From Macrocybe gigantea (Eukaryota; Basidiomycota; Agaricomycetes; Agaricales; Callistosporiaceae), in NCBI GenBank assembly GCA_011319805.1, contig SJRY01000261.1:124001-188000 (forward strand): a DNA stretch of 64,000 bases. Direction: 5' to 3'. Both the position numbers and the translations under genes were made by a program. Under the pieces are notes generated by a model that did not search any database, was not told the origin of the DNA, and worked only from the letters and a program-made list of their open reading frames with translations. Below are positions 22,663-34,455 of the stretch, one piece after another (positions within the stretch are counted from its first letter, which is position 1; each line of letters starts with the position of its first letter).

Positions 22663-24293
22663 TTAGGTGACCTGCTCTAAAGGAAGATGACACCACTTTT
22701 CGTCGCTTCGTAGTGTGGGATGAGCTTTGCGGTCGCCCGCGCTTTCTTCGTCCGATTTGGTGCTTGCCCTCTGCGACTCTTCTACAGCTGCGTCTCCTGA
22801 TTTTCGGCGGTCGGATCTAGGTAACGTCGTCGCCGGTTTGATAGACGACTTTGTCACTGTTTTTGGCGCCAGCTTTCCGCGAATAGTGCCCTTGGATGGA
22901 CCCGAGCTCTCGGCGGGACGCGGCCTCGATTTCCAGGTGCCGCTATCAGTCATGCTGGCGGGGAGAGGCCGCTTAGTCCCCACAAGTGAAGTGACATCCG
23001 ACGCAGGGACGGCAGCAGAAGAGAGGGATTCAGCAGACGATCGACTTCGAAGTGATGCAGTATAGCCGGTAGTGGTCAGAGCGGTAGAACGGCTTGCGAC
23101 AGACGACGCTTTGGAAATAGAGCGCACGGCGAGAGGAATAGGTGGCACTTGGGACCGCACTGATCCAAGTGGAGGTAACGGAGTCCTAAGAGTAGTGTTG
23201 AATTCGTCTTCTTCATCCGTTTCGATAACGCTATCAACGGACATGTCGTCATTCGCAATAGAGTTGACCCCGATATTGGAAGAATCGTCGCTCAGGCCCC
23301 CGTCGAGATCGGGGTCAAGTGGCTTTCGAGGCGGCAGGAGCGACTTAGGAAAACCCTGCTTGGACAGCTCTTCGGGTACGTCGGATAGCACTTTGACCTC
23401 TGTCGTAACGTGGTTAGAAGTAATGGCGGTGTTGATCAGAGAAGAGGATACGACTAGGGGCGTGGCGGGGTATGCTGAAGGGAAAGGCGGGTATTCTCTC
23501 CATTCTTCGATTTCTTGACGTCCAGCAATCACAGATGACTTGAGTGGTATGGAATTCCTGTCGGAGGTAGTCTGTATCCTCAATTCGCTGTCGTTGGAAT
23601 CGTCATCATCATCATATGTGGTCGAAGGCGGGTTCCAAATTCTGTGAGTTTCACCTTGAGATGCCGCGCGCCTATCTTTCGATCTGAAGCTAGATTGGCG
23701 GTTAGCTTGATGGACGGAACCTGTTCTGCGAGGGGCTTCGGCGGCACTACGTTCTGCTGGTGGGCTGGGATATGATGCTTGAACGTGAGTGAATGATATA
23801 ATAGATTGGTCCATCGCGCTTGATGGCTCCGAGTCGAGCGTGCCGATATTCAGGTTGAAGACCGAATTTTCCCACCAGTTCCAGACCATTCGGAATGGTG
23901 TCGTGCATAGGACGAAAATGATATCGCCAGTCATGCAAATTAGATCCAGTAGAATGTCTAATGTGGCGGTATAAGGTTTGAGTAAGGGGCGAATGATGTG
24001 GAGGAAGATAGGTTCAGCGCCCTTTGAGCGCAAAGGAACAGCGTTAAACTCCATAAAGCTTCTATTCAACGAGATGGCCTTACCCTTGCGCGGGTGAAGA
24101 TAAGAAAGAGCAAAAACAATGATTTGACCTCGTCATAAAACGGGACGAAAAGGCTGATGACACCCTCCGCGAGGCGCTCATACATTGTAAAGCAGCACTG
24201 GTGTATGTACAACGCGACCTCCATCAGAAATCCGTCTTCACGACCACACGCGCGACTTACCCAGACTATCCACACAGCAATGCAACCCTTCAT
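22663..24293 (-). CDS. TB2/DP1/HVA22 (Yop1/REEP)-family membrane protein with long disordered tail
   Basis: Likely ER membrane-shaping protein of the reticulon-like Yop1/REEP class. Exon 1 gives MKGCIAVWIVW. After an intron beginning GTAAGT the protein reads CCFTMYERLAEGVISLFVPF, YDEVKSLFLLFLIFTRARG. A second intron (about 62 nt, about 24019-24080) joins GAEPIFLHIIRPLLKPY and TATLDILLDL, the characteristic hairpin plus amphipathic helix. It then enters about 380 residues of Ser/Thr/Pro/Asp-rich sequence, including a YDDDDDSNDSE acidic run and TDEEDEF. No frame break. The tail is much longer than in Yop1 (about 180 residues in total). Its start faces BUD31 across 436 bases. Confidence 0.82.
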
Positions 24294-24729
24294 ATTCCGC
24301 TTTCGCTGCTGCAGAACTCTCTGACTGGCATCCCCCCATTTCGCGATGAAGGAGGTGGCTTTAAGATTTTATAGGAGTCATAAACATTGAGGAATAGCAT
24401 GGACAGTCGGAGGACAGGAACAAAGAGAGGCATTGTGGGCTACGTTCTTGACGCGATGAGAGGATACTAGGGAGGTGCAAGAAGCAAAGAACGACGAGAA
24501 CGAGCTACACGTTGGGCACACTAGTGAGCGCAGCAGAAACGACCATATGCAGGGTCCGTGCGCGCTCTTCGCCACCGTTGCAGGCAAAAACGCGTCCAGG
24601 GGCAATGAAACGTGTTTGCCTCTATTTGTCCAGATGTTAGAGCCAACGTAGATTATGTAATACTCTGCCTCTTGCCCCAGCTTCGACTTGGGAGGTCTGC
24701 CAACCCAATATCTCTTCTCTTAAACCACT
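24294..24729. promoter_or_regulatory. Divergent promoter region, TB2/DP1 gene and BUD31
   Basis: These 436 bases separate two divergently transcribed genes and must hold both promoters. I see no strong TATA box or repeated operator-like motif. Confidence 0.4.
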
Positions 24730-25394
24730 ATGCCAAAGATACGGACAACGAGGACCAAGAAACCTCCGGAAGGTTTTGAGGACATAGAATCTGTACGTCG
24801 TTCTTGTTGCTTGTCCTGAAACCGGTGTTAAGCAGCGTTCAGGTTCTCGACGACTACGCAAAGAAAATGCGGGACGCCGAGAATGAGTCTCACGAAGGAA
24901 AGCGCAAGGCAGAATCCCTATGGCCCATCATGCGCATCTCTCATACGCGCTCACGATACATATATGAGTTGTATTATAAACGCGAGGCAATATCGAGGGA
25001 GCTGTATGACTGGCTGCTGAAGGAGGCTATGCGGATGCGAAGTATGTTCCCGTCATCAAATGCAACTGACGGCAATCTGACTTGTTTCGTCACCAAACAG
25101 CTTGATCGCCAAATGGAAAAAGCCTGGTTACGAGAAGCTTTGCTGCTTGCGCTGTATCCAAACTAGGGTGCGCTTTATCGAGAACTCCACCTGATCTTAT
25201 GATAGCATAACTGTTGTCATAAGGATATGAATTATCAAGGGTCGACGTGCATTTGTCGAGTTCCCAAGGCCCAAGTACGGACAGGAACAGTAGTGGAGTG
25301 TGTCCATTGTGGTGCGTTGATCATCACATTTTCCGGAACGAAAAACTGAATCCATTCTCTGGAAGGGTGTCGGGGCTGTAGCTCTGATTCATAG
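24730..25394 (+). CDS. BUD31: BUD31/G10 pre-mRNA splicing factor
   Basis: Core spliceosome component of the retention-and-splicing/Prp19-associated modules, near-invariant in eukaryotes. Exon 1 is [20 protein letters not shown]. Exon 2 reads [40 protein letters not shown] and WLLKEGYADAN. Exon 3 is [20 protein letters not shown]. Exon 4 is [11 protein letters not shown] with [10 protein letters not shown]. Exon 5 is CRGCSSDS before TAG at 25392-25394. The Cys pattern of the G10 zinc cluster is complete. A single G seems to be missing in GGAGGC near 25022-25027, which would otherwise break WLLKEGYADAN. This is strong evidence for a consensus error, because the gene is essential and invariant here. 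Confidence 0.95.
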
Positions 25395-25776
25395 ACCTGT
25401 ATTTATATCGATTGCTTGGCGACCTAGGCCCCGTACCTTGATTGGCGAGGTCACTTGAGAGGAGAATTGAATTGTTATCCCGTTGGGATTGCGTACCTAT
25501 GAACGTTTTGACACCAATTTCATGTTCCTCTGTCCTAACCATCTATATGATGTTTAGGTATTCTGACTGACAGAAATGAGGATGCCGCTTCAGTCACGTG
25601 ATTCTTTTTCCATTCTTGGCTATTCAATGTCTCTCCAAGACACCAAATGTTTTGATCGTAATGCTATGGCATCGCTTTGTCTCTGTTTCATCAAACTGTG
25701 CCTGCCCCATATATAATCGCAGCCTACGCAGTAAAGGAGGCTTTCTTTGTTCCTGTCAACCTCCGACACTCTCGCC

Positions 25777-28761
25777 ATGGGGGAGTTCAGCCGACAAGTC
25801 CTTGAGCTCACCCACCAACTCGTCGCGAGGAAAGCTGCTGAGCAGGTTAGCCTTTTCCGAGTTTTCATGGTCTTTAATCACTGATTTTCTACGAGGGCGG
25901 CGTCATCTCCGGCTCAAACCCCGCCTCCTACAATGCGAACGACCCCTTTCAGCTATGGGTCATCCAAGTCGGTTCGTATTCTTCGCTGAAAACATATCTT
26001 GTCGCGTCTTATAAACTTTCGCTGCAGTCATCATCATCATCACGACCCAGTTCCTTTCGTTACTCCTTGGACGCATACGTCAACCACGTGTCATTGCAGA
26101 AGTTATTGGAGGCATTATCCTAGGTCCAACGGTAATGGGTCGCATCCCCGGATTCAGGAGTCGAATTTTTCCCGAGGCTGGAATGCCGCTTCTTAATCTC
26201 ACGGCTACTATCGGTTTGATCCTTTTCCTCTTCCTCGTCGGTTTGGAGATAGACACTCGCGTCATGAAACGCAACGTGCTGGCTGCGACGTCCATTTCTG
26301 TGGCAGGCCTCCTCATTCCTCTGGGGTTGGGCGCGGCCCTCGGCGTTGGAATATATAGGGAGTTCATTAGCTCCACTGTCAATTTTGGTCACTTTCTTCT
26401 CTTCACTGCCGTCGCCATCGGTATCACGGCATTTCCGGTGCTTTGTCGCATCCTCACAGAACTCAAGCTCCTTGACACAACGGTTGGCATTGTCACTCTT
26501 GCCGCCGGCGTTGGAAACGACGTTGTTGGTTGGATTCTCCTTGCATTGACAGTCGCGCTTGTCAACGCTTCCGGGGGCCTGACGGCGCTGTATGTCTTAC
26601 TTGCATGCGTCGGTTTCGTTTTGTTCCTGCTGTACCCGGTACGGCTGGTTTTCGTGTGGCTGGCTAGGCGCACCGGCAGTTTGGAGCAGGGGACCCCAAC
26701 GGCGTTGATGATGACCGTTACAATATTGCTTGTGTTCAGCTCTGCGTTCTTCACGGACATAATAGGGGTTCACGCTATTTTCGGTAAGAGCAGCCTTCAC
26801 AGCTGTGCCGTTCGACACTGATGACTTGACTTGCCTTCACATCAGGCGGCTTTCTGGCGGGTCTGATCATCCCTCATGAAAATGGTTTCGCTATCTCTCT
26901 GGTTGAAAAGATTGAAGATCTCGTCTCGATTTTATTCCTTCCCATCGTGCGTTACCCATCTGTCTGCCTTGGCAGAATTTCCTAATATCATTCTAGTACT
27001 TCACTCTTTCCGGTCTTCGGACTAATCTCGGGACGATGGATAATGGAATTACATGGGGTTATACTATCATCATCTGTTTGGTCGCCTTCGGTTCGAAGTT
27101 CTTCTCCTGCTTCGCTGCTGCCAGAGCAACAGGCTTCAATTGGCGCGAGGCTGGCGCTATTGGCTCCCTTATGAGTTGCAAGGGGTAAGCGCACCTTCCA
27201 AGTCTGCGTTTCGAGCTTATCGATCTCCGACATCTAGTCTTGTTGAGCTTATTGTCCTCAACATTGGCCTACAAGCGAACATACTGGACACTCGAACATT
27301 TTCCATGTTCGTCGTCCATGCTCTAATCCTCACGTTCATTACGACACCTCTCACGCTCCTGTTCTATCCTCCGAAATATCGGGTTGACACCTCAAGCATC
27401 CAGCCCACTGCTGACGGCGAAGCTCCATTGTCACGTCCTTCGTCAGACTCTTTCATGAAGACAAGATTTGCTCTCCTTCTCGATAAAATGGAGCAATTAC
27501 CTGCTGCAATGACGATTGCCCAACTTCTTCAACCGAATAAGACCTCCTCTCAAACCTCTACTCTGACATCTCTTGATGCACAGTCGCAGTCAGAGAAGGC
27601 TGTCTCAGCTTCTCCTCAGCCTGTCACTCAATCTCGTATTTCGATCCACGCCCTCCGTCTGATTGAATTAACAACCCGAACGTCGGCTGTCCTACGATCG
27701 CAATCAGCTGACTCGCTCATCTACAATGACCCCGTCGTTTCTATCTTTAGGACATTCGGATATCTGAACCACCTTCTTGTATCCGCAGCTCTTTCTGTCG
27801 TCAACTACGATGAGTTCCCGAGCTCCATTAGCCGACACGTCATTGAATCGAACTCTCAAATGCTCATTTTGCCATGGCCCCGTGGAACGACCTCGGTGGA
27901 AGGCGAGCAACAGACTCAGTCCGGTGTGCTCCGTGTTTTCGACAACGGGACACAGAAAACCACGACGCAGGATCAAACTGGTTCGGTTGTTTATTCCGAG
28001 TTCATACGCCGAGTCTTCGCTACCTCCCCCACGAACGTCGCTCTTTTCGTGGATCGCGGCCTTGGCAGCCACCATCCCGATGTTGACCAGCATCTCTTTA
28101 TGCCATTCTTCGGCGGTCCGGATGACCGTTTGGCGTTATCCTTCCTGATTCAACTCTGCGGCAATCCTTCCGTCCATGCCACCGTGATCAGAATAACAAA
28201 ACTTGATGAACTGGCGCCAGTTTCGACCGTCGACTTGAAGGAAATGAGGCCGATTTCTCCTAGCGCAGCTATCACTCATCAGGTATGTGGGAACAATTCT
28301 TAAAAACGGCACTACGATGCTCACTTCAGTCCTAGACTATCACCGCCGCCGACACTGTTTACGGCAATCAGAATACCCAAACCCGAATGGCGTCTGCCAC
28401 TGCAGACAACATTATGTGGGAACGCTATACCTCTTCCTCCTCCCCGCACGATGCTATGACGACACTCGCATTGAGGCGGATCAAATTCCTCACCGTGTCC
28501 TCTTCCAAAGCTCTACACACAGTTGTAGAATTAGTCAACGCCGAGCTCTCACACTCCCAGAATACCATCGTCGTCGCTGGCAGGTCCAGGAGGATGGCCG
28601 TCGAGTCCCACGAAAGAGAGCTTCAGCAGATCGTCTTTGAGACAGGCAATGCCATTGGACATTCTGTCTCTAAGACTCTTGGAGACGTCGGCGCGGCTCT
28701 TACGACTTCTGGTTCAAATGCAAGCCTGTTGATCCTGCAGTCTGTATCCTCGTCATCTTGA
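25777..28761 (+). CDS. KHA1: Kha1-type K+(Na+)/H+ antiporter (CPA2 family)
   Basis: Monovalent cation/proton antiporter of endomembranes. The start [19 protein letters not shown] is followed by an exon with [20 protein letters not shown]. The Na/H exchanger domain has about 12 hydrophobic segments: [79 protein letters not shown] (the GNDxxxW ion-binding helix), [18 protein letters not shown] and [17 protein letters not shown], ending [21 protein letters not shown] long cytosolic region of about 430 residues follows, as in Kha1. The final exon reads [29 protein letters not shown] and [12 protein letters not shown]. About seven introns, no frame break over about 3 kb, total length about 850-900 residues, as in the family. 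Confidence 0.92.
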
Positions 28762-29219
28762 GAGCTTGCAGTCGTTTGTTTTCGCTGTCTCTTCATGTTT
28801 CGGGTCTTATGTTATTGCGCTCTCCTTGGTTCAGGTTCTATAGAAGGCCTTGTATCATAACTGTCACCGTTTACGACGTTGGAATGACTCTGCGCACGTA
28901 TTTATGTAACTCGTACTGGTAGAAATAAAGTGTGACTTTGAGCACGACGAGAATGATCGATCAATCGGCGTCTGTTCAACTAATCGCGATCGTTTCTCTG
29001 TCGTCGTCCTGGCGCTTCAGAAAATAACGACAAATGTCCTCGTCCGATGTGAGAAAGAATGCTGGATGTAGACTCCATAAAGGGATTGGAATCTAATGAC
29101 CAAGCGACACTGATTAGGACTGGATTCAAGAAGTGATTGTTGCTAGAACGCGGCACAGTATCAATGTTACTTCAATTTATTCCTGGAACAAGCGGACAAG
29201 TTCCCACCACCCCTTTACA
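28762..29219. other. Intergenic, antiporter 3' region and copy B upstream
   Basis: 458 bases with no coding signal; the 3' region of the antiporter followed by the upstream region of family copy B. No clear TATA box. Confidence 0.35.
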
Positions 29220-31202
29220 ATGTTGGCAGCGGATCCACCCTCGACTGCGCGTTCGCTCCGGTCGCCAAAATGGTGGATGAGCCATTCATCAGCCGAGACA
29301 CGGTTCAGCAATAAACGGGACAACGATGCCAGTTTTGCGGTGTCGGTCGTGCTTGATGCGGGCGTGATTCAGCAGTTTTCTGGAGTTCGTCTGATTATTG
29401 TGACCCGCGACCGCCATCCAGGTTACGGAATTTCACCGCAGAAATCCTTGGTGAGGATATGGTGTTGGGTGCATCATGGAACCATGCTCACCATCTTGAC
29501 AAAGCAACTTTCGGATGTGCTCAGATCAGAAGACTACACGGACTATGGTCCACATCAGCATCGGTACAGGAGAACTTTGGAACGTCGACGCGCCTTCCAG
29601 CGCACCAGCGATGGGCTGATCGCTTATGCGAACAATTCCGCTTTACCTCTCTGTCAAGTTGTCTTAGAAATCAGGGACGGTGGTCTTCATCCTGCGGCCC
29701 CACCGTCGAGCGGCGTTCTAGACGAAGGGAATCTCCGAGTTGTTTTCGACGGTGCCCAACTTGTCAAACCTCCCAATGCTTCCATGTTTATCATTCTAAA
29801 ACGCATCTCATTCGAGCGTGCGCGTCCTCTTTCATATGACGAAGCCCGCTATCTAGCAGCCACACTCAGCCATCGTGTTCATGTCCTTCCTTTCAAACGA
29901 AGTTCTTCTGCCCCAAATCTCCCTCTCTCGATCGTGCGTCAGATTGCAGACTATGACACTTTTCCTCTCATCAAGGAATGGGGAAAATTCCTGCTTTGCT
30001 TGGCTCTCGTTCAGAAGGCATGGCTGCCCGTCTTGGACGTCTTCTTCGAGAGTATCGGACGAACCAACGCTCCTAGTATTGTCAGCATCTCTCGGTGTTT
30101 GAAACTGAATCCTCATCGTGGCCGTCTCATAAAGGAACTCAACACTTTTCTGTTTTCTGATTCTTCCAACCACATTCTGCAGCCGACTTTTTCGAAGGCG
30201 TTGCTACTATGCTAGAGCTCTCGCCACTTCTTCACAGTATAAAGATCTACCTCCTCATGAAAGCAGTGGCGAAAGGATCTTCAACAGCCTTTCTCGTCTA
30301 CGAGACGTCCGAAATTTCGCGATCGACCATGCTCGTGTCAAGAATTGGACCATCTTGCGCTATCCTTCTTACTCTTTCGAGTTTGCCGAGATGATAAACC
30401 TGACTTCGCACTGGCCAAGCCTGACCAGCCTGCATTTACAAGATGGGTGGTGCTCTACGACAGAACGGTCCGTCAATTTGTCCCCTTTCTGATAAGGTGA
30501 ATTGGAGTTGACCGCGTCTGCCACGGTTTATTCTAGGGCGAATATTGAATTGAAGGCGAGCTAGAACTCTGTCTCTGACGAGCTTCAATCTAATTACATC
30601 CAGGAAACTGCGGCTCCGCCCAATCTCCGGTCACTAAGCCTTACAAGCCAACATTCCGAATCCATAACAGGAAAAGAACTCCTTCATTTTGCCTCATGCA
30701 GTCCTTCCACTTTACGAACTGTCACGTTGTCTGGTCTTTGCGGATCTTTCTCTAATGAAGATCTCCGCACTTTCCTGTTTCAAATCGCGTCTTCACTGGT
30801 CAAGCTGTCGATCTATGACGTAGTCATACAACGCCCTTCGGGAGAAGAAGACGAAGGGTATGCCATAGATGCCGCCATTCCGCATCTAAAAACCTCAGAG
30901 AACTAACCGTCAAGGGTGACTTGACCACGACATTGTCTATCTCCAGAAAGACTGTGCCGAAGTCTACGAGATCCGAACCAGATCAAAGGGCTACTACGCG
31001 TAAGCCTGAGACAATTATTATTATCAAGGCGCCCCGTATTACTCCTCAGGGTGTGATTGAAGCCTTGAAAATAACAGGTTGGCACGCTGTCACTGTTGTC
31101 ATCCCGCGACCTGAGAATGGGGCATCTCACGGTGATGTAGCGGCCGAGGCCATGACTATATCGCGGGAGAGAGGGATTCGTCTTCATTGGATAGACATGT
31201 AG
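29220..31202 (+). CDS. F-box/LRR-like family protein, copy B
   Basis: Paralogue of copies A, C and D. It starts MLAADPPSTARSLRSPKW and then WMSHSSAETRFSN, FAVSVVLDAGVIQQFSGVRL, IIVTRD. A phase-0 intron after SPQKSL matches copy A. The middle carries RRTLERRRAFQRTSDGL, LPLSIVRQIADY and LCLALVQKAWLPVLDVFFES (F-box-like), then CLKLNPHRGRLI. The conserved TSHWPSLTSLHLQDGW is intact, unlike copy A. An intron with an AAG|GCGAGC donor (GC-AG) near 30560 precedes NLRSLSLTSQHSESITGKEL, FSNEDLRTFLFQIASSLVKL and YAIDAAIPHLK. The end is VIEALKITGWHAVTVVIPRP. Frame breaks near 30190, 30253 and 30890 (AAAAA run) separate conserved blocks. Length about 600 residues. Its stop is 57 bases from the convergent EVE gene stop. 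Function unknown. Confidence 0.68.
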
Positions 31203-31259
31203 ATCATTACATGAAGCATAAAGAAAAATACAGGATCAGGTGTACGTCCAAAAATTGGA

Positions 31260-32626
31260 TCAGCTCTTGGTGCGCCTCGATTTTCTGCCAGGCTGCAGGC
31301 CATCAGCCTCCTCCTGAGCCTTGCGCTTCGGTCCAGCCTCGCTGCCTTGCCCTGCTTCATCATCCGAGCTCAAATCTGTCAACCCTGACTTCCCACCTTC
31401 GTCCACCTCCTTGACCGTTCGCCTCTTGGTCCTAGTTCTGCTTTTAGCCTTTGGTGTCTGCTCATCGAGCTCGGGCTTCCCATTTCCTTCGTTCAAAGCT
31501 TTGCTACGCCTTGTCTCTTTCATTTTGGAATAAGTCGCTTCCGCTTCTTGGCCATCGAGTGCTCCAGGCCCCGACCGGGGTGGTTTACGAGCAGTTTTCT
31601 TGATGTTGAGATTCATATCTTCCCAGCCGCCATTCTGCGCTAGAGATGAAATAACCTCCCAAGCCTTCTCGTCCACACGCTGTACGCTCAGCCGGCCTCG
31701 GGTTACGAGATCCATAGCTTGGTAAACCAATTTTTGGGAATAAGCACAGGAAAGAAAGTAAGAAAAATGATCAAACGTACCTCTTATAACTTCTAGACCC
31801 GATTCACCAATGTAACTGACCTCTTGGGGTGGCTTTACCGTACACAGAGATAGGTATCGAAGTAGCGATAAGGGAATGAAGCATCTCGCACGGGATACGA
31901 ATGTCAAGTCGACCATGAACCACTTTGGATTTGCCTTATCTGTTTTCTTTTTTTTTCACGTCAGGAGTCTTCAGACGAAAGAGGAGTCTCAAGTCTTACG
32001 GGATCAAAGTATGGATGAGACCTTTTGTGAGCTCAGTATGGTATAACCGATGGCTGTCAGATGGCTCACTCGTCCCATGCAGTGTCTACGCTCCTGCGTC
32101 AAACGTAAGATGATTCCCATGAAAAGGGAACACGAACAATCTGGATAAGCTTCTTTCGATACCTAAAAATCGGTAAACATGGAGAAACCAACGAGACAGA
32201 AAACTGACCTCGGCAAAGCCGGCTATTCCTGGTATCATAGCGTCAACATTATAAAGTCACTTTGCCCGGAAAGATATGTTTCACCTGGATTCTTGCAATT
32301 TGAATGGTAAAAAAGCGCCTGAGGAACATGGAATCACGCGTGTGTCAACGTCCAGTTGTGCTCTAGGCCGTTAAACATATGAGATTCCTACCTTATCCCC
32401 TATGTTCATCTCTTTCATGAGGTTCCTTGCTTCATAGTTTCGTACTCCCTCCCAGGGCGATGTTTTTACCTGTTCAAAGTCATCTATGCTGAACTAAATT
32501 CATCAAGAAAAAGGTGAGAAATCCGTCTTCATTCGCCCAACTCAGGAAACCGACTTTGACATCTTTCCCTTTGACTATCCGCGAGTCCGGCTCTGCTTTA
32601 AGAAGCCAGAACTTCTTACTTTCCAT
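31260..32626 (-). CDS. EVE-domain protein (THYN1-like)
   Basis: PUA-like EVE domains bind modified bases or nucleic acid; fungal and animal THYN1-type proteins are usually nuclear. Exon 1 is MESKKFWLLKAEPDSRIVKG, a classic EVE start. It continues FSIDDFEQVKTSPWEGVRNY with EARNLMKEMNIGDK, ALFYHSNCKNPGIAGFAE, then VDTAWDE, SHPYFDP, NPKWFMVDLTFVSRARCFIP and PPQEVSYIGESGLEV. After AMDLVTRGRLSVQRVDEKAW comes a basic tail rich in Lys/Arg/Ser (KAKSRTRTKRRTVKEVDEGG, PGRKSRRTKS), probably a nuclear-localisation region and longer than in animal THYN1. Seven to eight exons. One base is out of phase around the short VDTAWDE exon near 32095. Convergent with copy B. Confidence 0.87.
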
Positions 32627-32997
32627 CGGAAAACGATGGTGAGGAGGAAATGGGGCCGATTTGATGGCTGACAGAGGCCTGTGACCACAACAAAGTCGCA
32701 TCGCGAACACGTGCCAGTACGTTCAGGGCGGCACATGCATGCACCTTCGACGCGTCAGAGTCTGCTTGAGTAATTCATATTTTCTTTTCATTTAGCGGAG
32801 AGGTTGGTTGGTGCTATAGCGGTCAAACACGGATCTAGTAAGTCATTCATTCTCTGAACCATCGTCTGTTACAGGGAATCTACGTATTGTTTCACATTTA
32901 GTAGCGTACTGATCGGACGTGTAACACGCATAACGAAAGAAAACTCGGTTTCGCCTCTTCCAATGCACAAGAGAAAACAGTGAAATGCAGAAGACGA

Positions 32998-33755
32998 TCA
33001 GCTGTCATGGAACCGAAGACAAATACCCCTCCTCTGCGCTATAACGGAAGCGGCCTCGAAATCCAGAGTAGTTGGGTTTACTATACTAATAAAGTTCCAG
33101 CTTGTCACCTGTAGAGCTTCAAGGAGGTCCGTAGTTTTGATGTTGGGAGCTTTGGCAATGAAAATGCTACGCAAGACACATCTTGGAGCATCGGCGGAGG
33201 AAACGGGCCCAATATGCGGGCATTCGGCTACCATTCCAGCGATCGAGGAGGCGCTGACCAGATCACCTACTGCAATGAGGGCTTTCAGCTTCTTCAAGAT
33301 AGGCATTGCAGCGTCGAGGGCGTATCCTTGAGGGAATTCAGATGTCCGGGAGATGTGTGCATTGTCCAAAGCGAGATTGACGAGTGTTGGTGATATTTGC
33401 ACCAAAAACTGATATAGTTCTGCATTTGACATCGTCCCAAAATCTATCAGTATGACCGTCTCGAGTCTCGATTGTACCGAAAAGTCGACAAGGGCCTGTC
33501 CAGTGATCGAACCCCCTGTGAGTGTCATATTTTGAAGTCGTGAGGCTGTCTAGAAAGATTAAGTCAAAACTAGATCATTCGTGAATATCGACACAACAAG
33601 CGGAGTCCATACCTTCGAAGTTCTAGAGCCGCTGGGGTGGTAGGGTGAGCGTAAAGTGACACTGAAGAGTCGGAAGGAGGAAACCTATGTTGACCATTGG
33701 CCTGCCAAAATCAAGGTATGAAACTTAGGCCAGTTCCTGATTACATTTGCCATGA
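32998..33755 (-). pseudogene. F-box/LRR-like family, copy C (3' fragment)
   Basis: Only the C-terminal third of the family is present. It begins at about ANVIRNWPKFHTLILAGQWS, matching CIRNWPNFHKLVLADRWS of copy D. It continues in one 176-codon frame with GGSITGQALVDFSVQSRLET, LYQFLVQISPTLVNLALDN and YALDAAMPILKKLKALIAVG. It ends LLEALQVTSWNFISIV and GICLRFHDS. Upstream of about 33770 the similarity stops: no F-box-like region, no N-terminal block. The intron donor after the QWST codons reads AT rather than GT, where copy D has GT. I take it as a truncated tandem duplicate of D, possibly still transcribed. The open LRR exon shows the truncation is recent or under constraint. Confidence 0.65.
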
Positions 33756-34455
33756 TATTTCTAGGAGAATAGATGTCAATTCGGGGCACGATGGATGATT
33801 ATCTTCCTTACGTGGATCAGGGCATGGTGGAGGCACCGGGGCCAGGACTCGGAGTTCGAAATTGAAAATGGATGACGAAAGACGTACTGCGTAGAGAGTT
33901 ATTGGCGAGGGGAAGGGATTGGTTGGTGATCCGTGAGTTTCTCTGCTGCCATCTCCATTCCAAACTGCCTCCACGATCGCGTGCGCCATGGCATCATTTC
34001 CAGCGCTGTCTTCCTTATCATGACTGTGTTCCCTTTTACCGCTCTCATTACATCTTCTTTACTCAGGATCAGTTCACAGATTTGTATTCTCAGGACGCGG
34101 TCCCGCTTTCGAAGACGGTGGTGATGTGAGCTCAGATAACGAATACAATGACGAAGATTAAGATGCGTAATCACACACTTTCGAAGTTCCTACACATATG
34201 GTTCCTTCATCACCTGCGAGTACATCCATGTCGCCAACACATCTACTGGTCGGTGTTCTGACTATACCCTACTCTCTGATCTTTCAGTCTTCCATATCTC
34301 TCAGGCAGTCATGTCCAGATTGACGAATGCGATTGCCTATAGCTAAGCTGTTTCCTTCGCATGTATGGGGGGAACGTTTAAAAATTCTTTTGTTTCATTA
34401 GAGGAGCAAAACCTGAGCGAAAGGAAGACATGGAATTGGACACCAATGTTAATGA
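33756..34455. other. Spacer between copies C and D
   Basis: About 700 bases containing only short frames, including an 82-codon minus frame at 33741-33989 that overlaps the truncation point of copy C. No family similarity was seen here. It marks the breakpoint of the duplication. Confidence 0.35.

Noticed and set aside
22727..23518. Long plus-strand frames within the TB2/DP1 gene
   Set aside because: Antisense shadows of its Ser-rich tail.
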